A stretch of DNA of 64,000 nt, taken from assembly GCA_964571135.1 (NCBI GenBank), contig CAZMZW010000002.1:1-64000 (forward strand), read 5' to 3'. This stretch comes from CAZMZW01 sp964571135. GTDB lineage: Bacteria > Chloroflexota > Anaerolineae > Anaerolineales > Anaerolineaceae. A program made the translations under genes and the position numbers. Under the pieces are notes generated by a model. It was not told the DNA's origin, did no database searches, and saw only the letters and a program-made list of their open reading frames with translations. This document shows positions 34,147-42,529 of the stretch, one piece after another; within the stretch, counting starts at the first letter, position 1, and every line of letters begins with the position of its first letter.

Positions 34147-35325
34147 ATGGATTTATTTAAAAAATGTTCTGGGTACACGATTGCTAAAAAGGCAATGGCG
34201 ATCGGGATGTATCCCTATTTCATCGCAATGAGCGAAAATGAAGGCACGGAAGCGGTTTTTAAAGGGAAACGGCTGATCATGTGCGGCTCCAATAATTACC
34301 TGGGTCTGACCACCCATCCCAAAGTCCGCCAGGCAGCCAAGGATGCCATTGACCGGTTTGGAACGAGCTGTACGGGCTCACGTTTCTTGAACGGCACTTT
34401 GGAAATGCACGAACAATTGGAAAGAGAATTGGCAGAATGGGCGGGAAAACAAGCCGCTCTGGTCTTTTCCACCGGTATGCAGACCAACCTGGGGGTGATC
34501 AGTGCACTTGTCGGGGAAGAGGATGTGGTCATCCTGGATAAAGAGGACCATGCCAGCATTGTGGATGGAGCCAGGTTATCCTCTGGCAAGATCAAACGTT
34601 TTTTTCATAATGACCTGAAAAGTCTGGAGCAGACCCTGGTGGATGTTCCAGATGAAAAAGGAAAATTAGTGGTTGTGGATGGCCTTTTCAGCATGGAAGG
34701 CGACATTGCCCCGCTGCCCGAGATCATCGCTTTATGCAAAAAATATGGAGCGCGTTTAATGGTGGATGATGCCCACGCGCTGGGTGTGCTGGGTGGGGGG
34801 CGCGGGACCGCAGCTCATTTTGGTGTAACAAAAAAAGTAGACTTGATCATGTCCACTTTCAGCAAGTCGTTAGCTTCGCTTGGTGGTTTTATCGCCGGCG
34901 ATGAGGTGGTTATCCATTACATCAAGCATCATGCCCGTTCTCTCATCTTCAGTGCCAGCATTCCGCCCTCGAATGCGGCTGCTGCTCTGGCTGCCTTGCA
35001 GGTGATCAAGGATGAGCCGGAAAGGATCGAGCGCTTAAACCAGATTGCTGACCGCATGCGCAAGGGTTTCTGTGAACTCGGTTTTGATATTGGCAATTCG
35101 GAAACACCGGTCATCCCGATCTTGATCGGAGATGATATGCGTACAGTGCGCATCTGGCGGCAATTGTTTGATAACGGGGTCTTTGTCAATCCGGTGCTCA
35201 GTCCGGCAGTCTCTGCCGGCAGGCAGATGCTGCGCACCAGTTATATGGCTACCCATACTGATGAACAAATGGATAAGGTGCTCGAAGTGTTTAAGACGGT
35301 TGGGAAAAAAGTCGGGTTGATTTAG
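34147..35325 (+). CDS. Serine palmitoyltransferase-like alpha-oxoamine synthase
   Basis: This PLP enzyme of the alpha-oxoamine synthase family condenses an amino acid with an acyl thioester. It has 392 residues. Motifs are SNNYLGLTTHPKV, TGSRFLNGT, VDDAHALGVLGGGRGT and the PLP lysine in TFSKSLASLGGF (Lys240). The ending NGVFVNPVLSPAVSAGRQMLRTSYMATHT resembles Bacteroidetes serine palmitoyltransferases rather than BioF or KBL. The KDSR-like gene just upstream supports the sphingoid function. AGGAAGG precedes the ATG. Without biochemistry, another 2-amino-3-ketoacyl product remains possible. Confidence 0.8.
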   Translation: MDLFKKCSGYTIAKKAMAIGMYPYFIAMSENEGTEAVFKGKRLIMCGSNNYLGLTTHPKVRQAAKDAIDRFGTSCTGSRFLNGTLEMHEQLERELAEWAGKQAALVFSTGMQTNLGVISALVGEEDVVILDKEDHASIVDGARLSSGKIKRFFHNDLKSLEQTLVDVPDEKGKLVVVDGLFSMEGDIAPLPEIIALCKKYGARLMVDDAHALGVLGGGRGTAAHFGVTKKVDLIMSTFSKSLASLGGFIAGDEVVIHYIKHHARSLIFSASIPPSNAAAALAALQVIKDEPERIERLNQIADRMRKGFCELGFDIGNSETPVIPILIGDDMRTVRIWRQLFDNGVFVNPVLSPAVSAGRQMLRTSYMATHTDEQMDKVLEVFKTVGKKVGLI

Positions 35326-35358
35326 ATTTCAGTTCTCACCGCAAGTTTGGTGAATAGG

Positions 35359-35586
35359 CTATTTTCGGTCTAGTAGTTTTAAGATAGCATCCAGTCCAAA
35401 GATAAAGAACAGAATTAATCCTAGCGGGATCAGGGAGCCGAACAGGCATAACAATCCGAGAGCGGCTGCTTTGAATCCATACAGCAGCCAGATCAAACCC
35501 AGTCCGACTACAAAAAGCAGAAATAAAGCACCAAGGATAAGGCGAAAGTTGGTCTGGGCAGCGTATTTTCTTAGGTCACGGGACAA
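35359..35586 (-). CDS. Small two-helix membrane protein
   Basis: The protein has 75 residues with two long hydrophobic segments (about 15-37 and 40-68) and charged ends. The only possible start is TTG at 35586, which follows AGGTGACCC formed by the end of tryptophanase. The two genes are separated by three bases, so they form one unit. I do not recognise the family. A helper role in membrane association or transport of indole/tryptophan would be guesswork. Confidence 0.6.
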   Translation of the reverse strand: MSRDLRKYAAQTNFRLILGALFLLFVVGLGLIWLLYGFKAAALGLLCLFGSLIPLGLILFFIFGLDAILKLLDRK

Positions 35587-35589
35587 GGG

Positions 35590-36990
35590 TCACCTATTTT
35601 TAGATTTAATTTGCTGAAGTGGCTCAAACCGGGCAGTGAAGTGGCGCAATAATTCAGGGGCATAAGTGATCTTGTATCCGTGGATTTTTTCTTTGTTTTT
35701 TGCGATGCTGGCAAGCGTGTCACCGACAACATCCAGGTGGCTCTGAGTATAAACGCGGCGTGGGATTGCCAACCGAACCAGTTCCAGTTTTGGGTAGATC
35801 ATTTCGCCGCTTTTTGGGTCGGGATGGGCGAACATGACCGAACCAATTTCCACCGCCCGGATTCCGCCTTCCAGGTAAAGAGCAGCGGCCAGGGCTTGCC
35901 CGGGAAATTGGGATGGCGGGATATGGGGAAGAAAGTGACCAGCATCCAGGTAAACAGCATGACCACCAGGTGGTTCAATGATCGGCACTCCAGCATTGAG
36001 TGCTCTTTCCGCCAGGTAGGCGGTTTGTCCCAGCCGGTAGGCCAGATATTCTTCATCCAGACCCTCCCATAGACCAACAGCCATGGCGTCCAGATCGCGT
36101 CCGGCCAGCCCGCCGTAAGTGGGGAAGCCCTCGCGCAAAATGAGTTCATTGCAAACCTTTTGATAGAAATCCTTATCCCGCATGCACAGGAACCCGCCGA
36201 TATTGACAATGGCATCTTTCTTGGCGCTCATGGTCATTCCATCCGCCAGCGCAAAGATCTCATTGGCAATTTGAAGGGTGGTTTTATTTTCATACCCCTT
36301 TTCACGCAGTTTGATGAAGAAGCAGTTTTCAGCAAAGCGGCATGCATCGATAAAAAATGGAATTCCAAATTCATGATAGACCCTGGATACCTGGCGGATA
36401 TTTTCCAGGGAGACCGGCTGACCACCGCCGGCGTTGTTGGTGATGGTGAGCATACCAAGGGGAATATTATCCGCTCCTGTTTGCATGATGAAAGAACGCA
36501 GCTTGCTGATATCCATATTGCCTTTGAATGGATGCTGATTCTGAGGGTCATAAGCTTCTTCAATGACCAGGTTGGCGGGTACACCGCCGCGAGCGCGGAT
36601 ATTGGCATCGGTCGTATCAAAGTGGGTATTGGAAGGAATAACTTTGCCAGGTTTAATGAGCACAGCTGCGAGGATGTTCTCGGCTGCCCGGCCTTGATGG
36701 GTGGGTACAAAATACTCAAATCCAAAGATCTTATGAATTGCTTCCTCAAGACGGAAAAATGAGCGCGCACCGGCATAGGATTCATCCCCGCGCATGATGG
36801 CAGCCCATTGCTCCTGGCTCATCGCCCCGGTGCCGGAATCAGTAAGCAGGTCGATATACACCTCCTCAGCCCTTAGGGCGAAAAGATTGTATCCCGCTTT
36901 TTGAAGGGCTTGCTGGCGTTGACTGGGTGAGATGAGATGGATGGATTCAACTGTTTTAATGCGGAAGGGTTCGGCGGGATAGTTTGGCAT
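35590..36990 (-). CDS. tnaA: Tryptophanase (PLP-dependent beta-eliminating lyase)
   Basis: Tryptophanase cleaves tryptophan to indole, pyruvate and ammonia. The protein has 466 residues, starting MPNYPAEPFRIKTVE. The PLP lysine lies in MSAKKDAIVN (Lys257/258). Three discriminating positions favour tryptophanase over tyrosine phenol-lyase: FDTT with Asp, RAVEIGS with Ile instead of the phenol-binding Arg, and LLRHFTARF with His instead of Phe. GGLAGRDLDAMAVGL and RRVYTQSH are shared. No leader peptide or permease was recognised nearby. Confidence 0.87.
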   Translation of the reverse strand: MPNYPAEPFRIKTVESIHLISPSQRQQALQKAGYNLFALRAEEVYIDLLTDSGTGAMSQEQWAAIMRGDESYAGARSFFRLEEAIHKIFGFEYFVPTHQGRAAENILAAVLIKPGKVIPSNTHFDTTDANIRARGGVPANLVIEEAYDPQNQHPFKGNMDISKLRSFIMQTGADNIPLGMLTITNNAGGGQPVSLENIRQVSRVYHEFGIPFFIDACRFAENCFFIKLREKGYENKTTLQIANEIFALADGMTMSAKKDAIVNIGGFLCMRDKDFYQKVCNELILREGFPTYGGLAGRDLDAMAVGLWEGLDEEYLAYRLGQTAYLAERALNAGVPIIEPPGGHAVYLDAGHFLPHIPPSQFPGQALAAALYLEGGIRAVEIGSVMFAHPDPKSGEMIYPKLELVRLAIPRRVYTQSHLDVVGDTLASIAKNKEKIHGYKITYAPELLRHFTARFEPLQQIKSKNR

Positions 36991-37146
36991 TAGTTCTCCT
37001 TGGGCAATAAGAATTTTCTTGTGCTGTGTAGTTTACCATTTTTATTAGAAGAAGATAATTCAAAATTTTTCATTTCATGTTCATATTGGGAAGGAACCCC
37101 AATACTTATTTTCGGTTAAAATCTTTTAGCAAGGATTAATGGGTAA

Positions 37147-37806
37147 ATGAAAAATAAAAGAAAATTCACTTTAGGTTTGACCTTGCTCAGTGCTGCTTTC
37201 TTGATTGCGCTGATTGCTACATTTATTCCTATTTCTAGGACTGAAAAAACCATTGATTTTAAGATCATCAATCCACAGATGCCTGATGCGAATTTGCCTG
37301 TTGATCTTCCCGTTTTCCTGTTAGAAGAATTAAGGGTACTAAGAATTTCCTATCCTAAACAAATTTGGCTTGAGGATTCCCAATTTATCACGCTTTCCAT
37401 AATCCCTAAAACAAAAAATGCTGTTGTGCAGAAATCGGTCGATGGTAACCAGACCAGGTATCATGCGTATCTGGAAGCAAGGTTGGAGCTGGGCTTGGTC
37501 CGCATACTGACCGGAGATTCAGTGATTGAAGCAGTAAAAGAAAATCAGCCCACTCAATTTCTTTGGCAGGTCAAACCAGTAATTAGCGGCAAGACAAATG
37601 GGATTTTATGGATATTTGTTAATATTGCTGATTCCCAAAGTGGAGGGCCTTGGCAATTGACCCGTTTTGCGCTTCCTATTTCAATGGAGGTAAAAGACAT
37701 CATCGGATTGTCTTTGTCCTCGGCGCGTATCCTGATACTGGCTGTTTTGATAATCGCAATTTTTACCATGTTGGTTGTTAGGTTCGTTCTCTCTCAAAAA
37801 AAGTAG
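37147..37806 (+). CDS. Hypothetical membrane protein with extracytoplasmic domain
   Basis: The protein has 219 residues. One membrane helix is near residues 9-28 and a second near 192-214 (ILILAVLIIAIFTMLVVRFV). About 160 residues between them are beta-rich and presumably outside. I recognise no family. It is 19 bases upstream of another small membrane protein and then murE, so it may share an envelope role, but that is inference. Confidence 0.7.
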   Translation: MKNKRKFTLGLTLLSAAFLIALIATFIPISRTEKTIDFKIINPQMPDANLPVDLPVFLLEELRVLRISYPKQIWLEDSQFITLSIIPKTKNAVVQKSVDGNQTRYHAYLEARLELGLVRILTGDSVIEAVKENQPTQFLWQVKPVISGKTNGILWIFVNIADSQSGGPWQLTRFALPISMEVKDIIGLSLSSARILILAVLIIAIFTMLVVRFVLSQKK

Positions 37807-37825
37807 GATGATATAATCTGCTGCT

Positions 37826-38092
37826 ATGATTTCCTCAGATAAACCAAAGAATAATCCAGCAGATATTGCCATTAAAAAAGAATTGAGCGCTGCTTTTATC
37901 CGCATCGGGCTGCTGACCGTATCGATAGGATTTGCCGGCATCCTGGTTGGGCTTTGGTTAAAGAACCAGTTCAAGGTAGCTGGTATTGTGACTGTCCTGC
38001 CTTTGTTGATTAGTTTACCTATCGTGATGGTCATTAATCTTGTCATCATTCGCAGGTTGCAGGTAAAAATTAATCCACAATCTAAAAAATAA
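37826..38092 (+). CDS. Small two-helix membrane protein upstream of murE
   Basis: The protein has 88 residues with two hydrophobic segments (about 25-46 and 53-76) and a Lys-rich end. The architecture recalls AtpI/AtpZ-like small proteins, but no ATP synthase genes are near and I cannot confirm a family. Its stop lies one base from the murE start, so it is in the same transcription unit. Confidence 0.65.
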   Translation: MISSDKPKNNPADIAIKKELSAAFIRIGLLTVSIGFAGILVGLWLKNQFKVAGIVTVLPLLISLPIVMVINLVIIRRLQVKINPQSKK

Positions 38093-38093
38093 A

Positions 38094-39677
38094 ATGGAAG
38101 ATCGCAATCAATCTTTTCAAAATCTAATTGGGCATCTTTCTGGAATTTTGATGAAACCAGAAACAACGAGTGATTTCAAAGTCACTGGGATAGCCCTCGA
38201 TTCACGCGAGGTGCAGCCAGGAAATATTTTCGTAGCTCTCTCCGGAGGACAGACAAATGGGCATCAATTTATAGAAGATGCAATTCAAAAAAGGGCTGTG
38301 GCAATCGTAGGCTCACAGCCGTTGATTAATGTATCAATCCCATACGTGCAGGTGGAGGATGCACGCCTGGCGTTAGCGCAGCTTTCCTCTGCATTCTATG
38401 GACATCCGGCACGTAAAATGACCATTATTGGCGTGACTGGGACTGATGGGAAAACAACTACCACCAACCTTATTTTCAACATCCTGCGAGCCGCTGGACT
38501 CAAAGCCGGAATAGTTTCAACGGTAAATGCCATCATTGGGAATGAAGTCATTGATACAGGTTTTCATGTGACCACACCGGAAGCCCCGATGGTTCAGCAG
38601 CTTTTAGCACGCATGCTGCAAGAGGGGATCACGCATGTTGTATTGGAAGCTACTTCACATGGACTGGACCAAAAAAGGGTGGCCGAATGTGAATTTGATC
38701 TGGCGGTGATCACTAATATCACCCATGAGCACCTGGATTATCACGGAAATTATCAAAAATATTTGGAGTCCAAAGTACAATTGATCCGTGAATTGGCAAA
38801 AACTGGTAAAAAAGCAGGGAGTAATCCACGCCTGGCAGTAATTAACCATGATGATATATCCTATGCACCCATTAAACAATTACTTGATGAAAAATCACTT
38901 TCTACGATAAAATATATTGCGTATAGTTGTAAAGAACCTGCGGATTTTTATACAACCGATATTTCCACATCATCAGACGGGATCTCTTTCTTGATTCATT
39001 TCAAGAACGAACAATGCAAGATAGATAACCCGATGATCGGCGCATATAATGCGGCAAATATTTTGGCAGCTTTTTCCGCCTGCGTGGAGGGATTGGGAAT
39101 TTCACCCGAAGACGCTGTTCGTGGAATAGCCTCCATGCCATCTGTCCCCGGGCGGGGAGAACGCATTGACATGGGACAGAATTTCACTGCCATTGTCGAT
39201 TTTGCACATACGCCCAATGCGCTGAAAGTATCCCTGGAAAATGCACGCCAATTGACAAAAGGACGGTTGATTGCGGTGTTTGGTTCGGCGGGTTTACGTG
39301 ACCGTGCCAAACGGCGGATGATGGCGGAAACATCGCTTAAACTGGCGGATATGACCATTCTTACGGCTGAAGATCCGCGTACCGAAAAGTTGGATGAAAT
39401 TCTGTCAGAAATGGCTGATGCTGCCCGCAAGCAGGGTGGGGATGAGGGCAGGAATTTTCTTTGTGTACCGGATCGGGGCGAAGCCATTCAACAGGCAGTG
39501 AAGATGGCCAAGCTGGGTGATTTAGTGATCGCCTGCGGGAAGGGTCATGAACAATCCATGTGCTTTGGGATTACTGAATATCCGTGGGATGATCGCACTG
39601 CAATGAAAGCAGCCTTGGCGGAAAGTTTGGGGGTCGAGGGTCCAAAGATCCCATACTTGCCGACCCAGGAAAAATAA
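38094..39677 (+). CDS. murE: UDP-N-acetylmuramyl-tripeptide synthetase, MurE type
   Basis: MurE adds the diamino acid, third residue of the peptide stem, to UDP-MurNAc-L-Ala-D-Glu. The protein has 527 residues with all three Mur-ligase domains. The substrate-binding part has LDSREVQPGNIFVAL, the P-loop is GVTGTDGKTTTT (Lys120), and the central domain has HVVLEATSHGLDQ and ITNITHEHLDYHG. The C-domain specificity loop is EDPR (426-429), whereas diaminopimelate enzymes have DNPR. The diamino acid may therefore not be meso-diaminopimelate. The gene is not in a division-and-wall cluster. Confidence 0.9.
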   Translation: MEDRNQSFQNLIGHLSGILMKPETTSDFKVTGIALDSREVQPGNIFVALSGGQTNGHQFIEDAIQKRAVAIVGSQPLINVSIPYVQVEDARLALAQLSSAFYGHPARKMTIIGVTGTDGKTTTTNLIFNILRAAGLKAGIVSTVNAIIGNEVIDTGFHVTTPEAPMVQQLLARMLQEGITHVVLEATSHGLDQKRVAECEFDLAVITNITHEHLDYHGNYQKYLESKVQLIRELAKTGKKAGSNPRLAVINHDDISYAPIKQLLDEKSLSTIKYIAYSCKEPADFYTTDISTSSDGISFLIHFKNEQCKIDNPMIGAYNAANILAAFSACVEGLGISPEDAVRGIASMPSVPGRGERIDMGQNFTAIVDFAHTPNALKVSLENARQLTKGRLIAVFGSAGLRDRAKRRMMAETSLKLADMTILTAEDPRTEKLDEILSEMADAARKQGGDEGRNFLCVPDRGEAIQQAVKMAKLGDLVIACGKGHEQSMCFGITEYPWDDRTAMKAALAESLGVEGPKIPYLPTQEK

Positions 39678-39750
39678 AAAGACGAAAGTAAAACATAATT
39701 TTTCTATCGAATTGACCTATAGCACCAATTCCTTAGAAAATAAAAAAAGA

Positions 39751-39779
39751 AAAAAGGTCAGATTTTCGCTGACCTTTTT
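39751..39779. terminator. Bidirectional terminator between murE and pnp
   Basis: AAAAAGGTCAG (39751-39761) pairs with CTGACCTTTTT (39769-39779) around a seven-base loop. T-runs exist on both strands. It lies between the convergent murE (+) and pnp (-) genes and can serve both. Confidence 0.85.
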
Positions 39780-39824
39780 AATTTACCTATATTTTTTTAT
39801 CAACACTGGTTGTATCGTCCCTGG

Positions 39825-42002
39825 TCACCTGCGTGGGCGATTACCACCTGGCCGGCCGCCTGAGGGGCGTCCACCCCGATTACCTCCGTCGCGCTGCTGA
39901 GCTTCTTCCACGCTCCAGCCTTCGAGCACAGCCAGGCGGGATAGGCGGATCTTACCGCTATCATCAATATTGGTGACCATTACGGAGAGCTCCTCACCCA
40001 TCCGAGCCACATCTTCCACTTTTTCGATGTGTTCACTATCCAGTTGGGAAATGTGTACCATGCCGTCGACTCCGGGCATGATTTCCACGAAAGCGCCGAA
40101 ATCAGCAATTCGCACCACTTTGCCGGTATATATCCGGCCGACTACAGGCACTTCCACCAGGGCTTCGATGCGCGCGCGTACATCGGCCTCGTTTTTCAAG
40201 TCGGCCGCAGCGATAAATACAGTGCCGTCGTCATTGATATCGATCTTGGTGTTGGTCTCTTCCTGCAGAGCACGAATGACTTTGCCGCCGGGACCGATGA
40301 TGGCTCCGATTTTATCAATAGGAATTTTTATGGTGGTGATCCGCGGCACGAAGGATTTTAATTCCTTATGTGGTTCTGCAATGACCTCGCGGATCTTTTC
40401 CAGAATCTGCAATCGGGCTGTTTTGGCCTGGTCAAGCGCTTCGGACATGATCTGGGGAGTGATCCCCTTGATCTTGATGTCCATTTGAAGGGCGGTGATT
40501 CCGGTGGTTGTACCCGTCACTTTGAAATCCATATCACCCAGGTGATCTTCCAATCCCTGGATATCGGTGAGAACTTTATATCGGTTACTTTCCTTGATCA
40601 AACCCATGGCAATCCCAGCCACAGGCGCTTTGATTGGTACGCCGGTATCCATCAAGGCCAGGGTGGAACCGCATACCGAAGCCATGGAAGTGGAACCGTT
40701 TGAGGAAAGCACTTCCGAAACCAAACGCATGGTATAAGGAAAATCTTTTTCAGCTGGTAGAACTGGCACCAAAGCTCTTTCAGCAAGAGCGCCATGACCA
40801 ACTTCACGGCGGGAACGGCGCAGCATATAGACCTCACCTGTGGAATAGGGTGGGAAGTTGTAATGATGCATATACCGTTTGGAGTCATTGGGGCTGAGAG
40901 AATCCAGTTCCTGGGCTTCCTTGGGAGTACCTAATGTGGCTAGCGTGAGTACCTGGGTTTCACCGCGAGTGAAAAGACCGGAACCATGTGCACGGGGGCT
41001 GGTACCAATCTCACACCAAATTGGGCGGATCTCATCCAGCTTACGGCCATCCGGGCGCAGACCCTGTTCAATGATGCGGCTGCGGACAACCTTTTTGTAA
41101 ACCTCGCTAAAAGCTAATTTGATATTGGCTACCTGTGCAGTATCTTCCCCTGCGATGGATGTAACCACTTTTGCTTCAACCGCTTGAATCGCGTCATCCA
41201 ATTCAGCTTTTTTATGAGGGGTATCCAACACTTTGATTATGTCCCCAGCTGCCTGATTGTAGACTTTGGTAACCAGGTCCTGTTCAAGCGAATAAATCTT
41301 GACTTCGCGTTTTGGTTTTCCCGCTTCTGCTGCCATTTTCTCCTGGATTTCCACCAGGGGTTGGATGGCTTCATGCCCAAAGCTGATGGCAGCTATCATA
41401 TCCTGTTCAGTGACTTCATCTGAACCGCATTCAACCATTAAAATAGCATCTTTGGTTCCTGCGAGGCGCAAGTCTAGGTCAGATTGATCCATTTGTTCAT
41501 AGGATGGATTAATGATGAATTGACCATTAATTCGGCCGATACGCACAGCGCCCACCGGTCCACCCCAGGGTATATCTGAAACCATAATGGCAGCTGAAGC
41601 AGCATTGACGGCCAGAATATCCAGCGGGTTCTCCACATCGGAAGACATGGTGAACATGACCACCTGTACCTCATTACGCATATCCTGATTGAATAAAGGG
41701 CGTAATGGGCGGTCAGTCAGGCGAGCCACCAGCACGGATTCGTCACTGGGTCGGCCTTCGCGTCGAAAGAAGGAACCGGGAATTCGTCCACCAGCATAAA
41801 GTTTTTCTTCATACTCGACACTAAGTGGGAAGAAGTCAATCCCTTCACGGGTGTTATTGCTCATGGTTGCGGCAGCGAAGATGACCGAGTCACCCACGCG
41901 TATTGTTACTGCACCGCCAGCCTGGCCGGCCAGTTTACCAGTCTCAAAAGTGACCTTCTGGCTACCCAGGTTTGTAGTAAATTGTTTTGCTTGTGATTGC
42001 AT
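39825..42002 (-). CDS. pnp: Polyribonucleotide nucleotidyltransferase (PNPase)
   Basis: PNPase degrades RNA 3' to 5' by phosphorolysis. The protein has 725 residues with two RNase PH domains (about 1-230 and 315-545, with REGRPSDESVLVARLTDRPLRPLF in the first). A KH domain has KIGAIIGPGGKVIRALQEET, and an S1 domain has GKVVRIADFGAFVEIMPGVDGMVHISQL. The tail of about 25 residues is rich in Arg and Gly (GGNRGGRPSGGRPGGNRPRR), a probable unstructured RNA-binding end. It lies downstream of rpsO as in many bacteria. Confidence 0.97.
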   Translation of the reverse strand: MQSQAKQFTTNLGSQKVTFETGKLAGQAGGAVTIRVGDSVIFAAATMSNNTREGIDFFPLSVEYEEKLYAGGRIPGSFFRREGRPSDESVLVARLTDRPLRPLFNQDMRNEVQVVMFTMSSDVENPLDILAVNAASAAIMVSDIPWGGPVGAVRIGRINGQFIINPSYEQMDQSDLDLRLAGTKDAILMVECGSDEVTEQDMIAAISFGHEAIQPLVEIQEKMAAEAGKPKREVKIYSLEQDLVTKVYNQAAGDIIKVLDTPHKKAELDDAIQAVEAKVVTSIAGEDTAQVANIKLAFSEVYKKVVRSRIIEQGLRPDGRKLDEIRPIWCEIGTSPRAHGSGLFTRGETQVLTLATLGTPKEAQELDSLSPNDSKRYMHHYNFPPYSTGEVYMLRRSRREVGHGALAERALVPVLPAEKDFPYTMRLVSEVLSSNGSTSMASVCGSTLALMDTGVPIKAPVAGIAMGLIKESNRYKVLTDIQGLEDHLGDMDFKVTGTTTGITALQMDIKIKGITPQIMSEALDQAKTARLQILEKIREVIAEPHKELKSFVPRITTIKIPIDKIGAIIGPGGKVIRALQEETNTKIDINDDGTVFIAAADLKNEADVRARIEALVEVPVVGRIYTGKVVRIADFGAFVEIMPGVDGMVHISQLDSEHIEKVEDVARMGEELSVMVTNIDDSGKIRLSRLAVLEGWSVEEAQQRDGGNRGGRPSGGRPGGNRPRR

Positions 42003-42107
42003 AATCTCCTCTTTTCCCCCGCTCAGTCAGGGACTGAAAAATGTTGAGAAGGAAACTTGCTCAGCATATTTCAATTCCCGACCAGCGACAGGAATGAATT
42101 TGCACCG

Positions 42108-42146
42108 AAAAAAAAGGAGTAGATGGTTTTTCGTTTCCATCTACTC
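42108..42146 (-). terminator. Terminator or attenuator between rpsO and pnp
   Basis: On the - strand, GAGTAGATGG and CCATCTACTC (+ coordinates 42137-42146 and 42117-42126) form a ten-base stem with a ten-base loop, followed by eight T residues (A-run at 42108-42115). It lies just after rpsO. It would end most rpsO transcripts and reduce pnp expression, or pnp has its own promoter after it. Confidence 0.8.
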
Positions 42147-42162
42147 ATAGGCGGTGCTTGGT

Positions 42163-42435
42163 TTATTTGGAACGTAAATTCAAGCTTTGTGTAACCGAGA
42201 GATAGCGCTGATAATTCTTGCGCCTCAGATAGGCGAGGAATCGCCTGCGTTGACCCACTAATTTGATCAAGCCGTGACGTGAGCCTTCATCGTGAGTATT
42301 TTTCTGCAAATGAGCGGTCAATTGCTGAATTCGGTTGGTGATGAGGGCAATTTGCACCTCAGTTGAACCGGTATCTGTCGGATGTTGATGAAAATCCGCA
42401 ATGATCTTGTCTTTAAGTTCTTTTGGTAATGGCAT
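42163..42435 (-). CDS. rpsO: 30S ribosomal protein S15
   Basis: S15 binds the central domain of 16S rRNA. From ATG 42435 the protein has 90 residues, starting MPLPKELKDKIIADF with GGAGAA about 10 bases upstream. An in-frame ATG at 42483 would add 16 unconserved residues and is rejected. Core motifs are TGSTEVQIALITNRIQQLTAHL and GLIKLVGQRRRFLAYL. Confidence 0.97.
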   Translation of the reverse strand: MPLPKELKDKIIADFHQHPTDTGSTEVQIALITNRIQQLTAHLQKNTHDEGSRHGLIKLVGQRRRFLAYLRRKNYQRYLSVTQSLNLRSK

Positions 42436-42529
42436 GACTACTGCTTCTCCTTTTTTAGCAAGTCTCCTCACCCGCAGCTTCATTACCGCAGGAGGGACGA
42501 GTCAATCGAGAATTATACCATAAATGCTT

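Noticed and set aside
36160..36762. 200-codon + strand reading frame opposite tryptophanase
   Set aside because: It is fully antisense to conserved PLP-enzyme sequence and has no family resemblance.
37084..37104. Seven-base hairpin TATTGGG/CCCAATA in the tryptophanase upstream region
   Set aside because: Short stem, weak T-run and no clear gene to terminate; possibly an operator but not supported.
39712..39900. 62-codon + strand reading frame across the murE/pnp terminator
   Set aside because: It spans the bidirectional terminator and continues antisense to the Arg/Gly-rich end of pnp.
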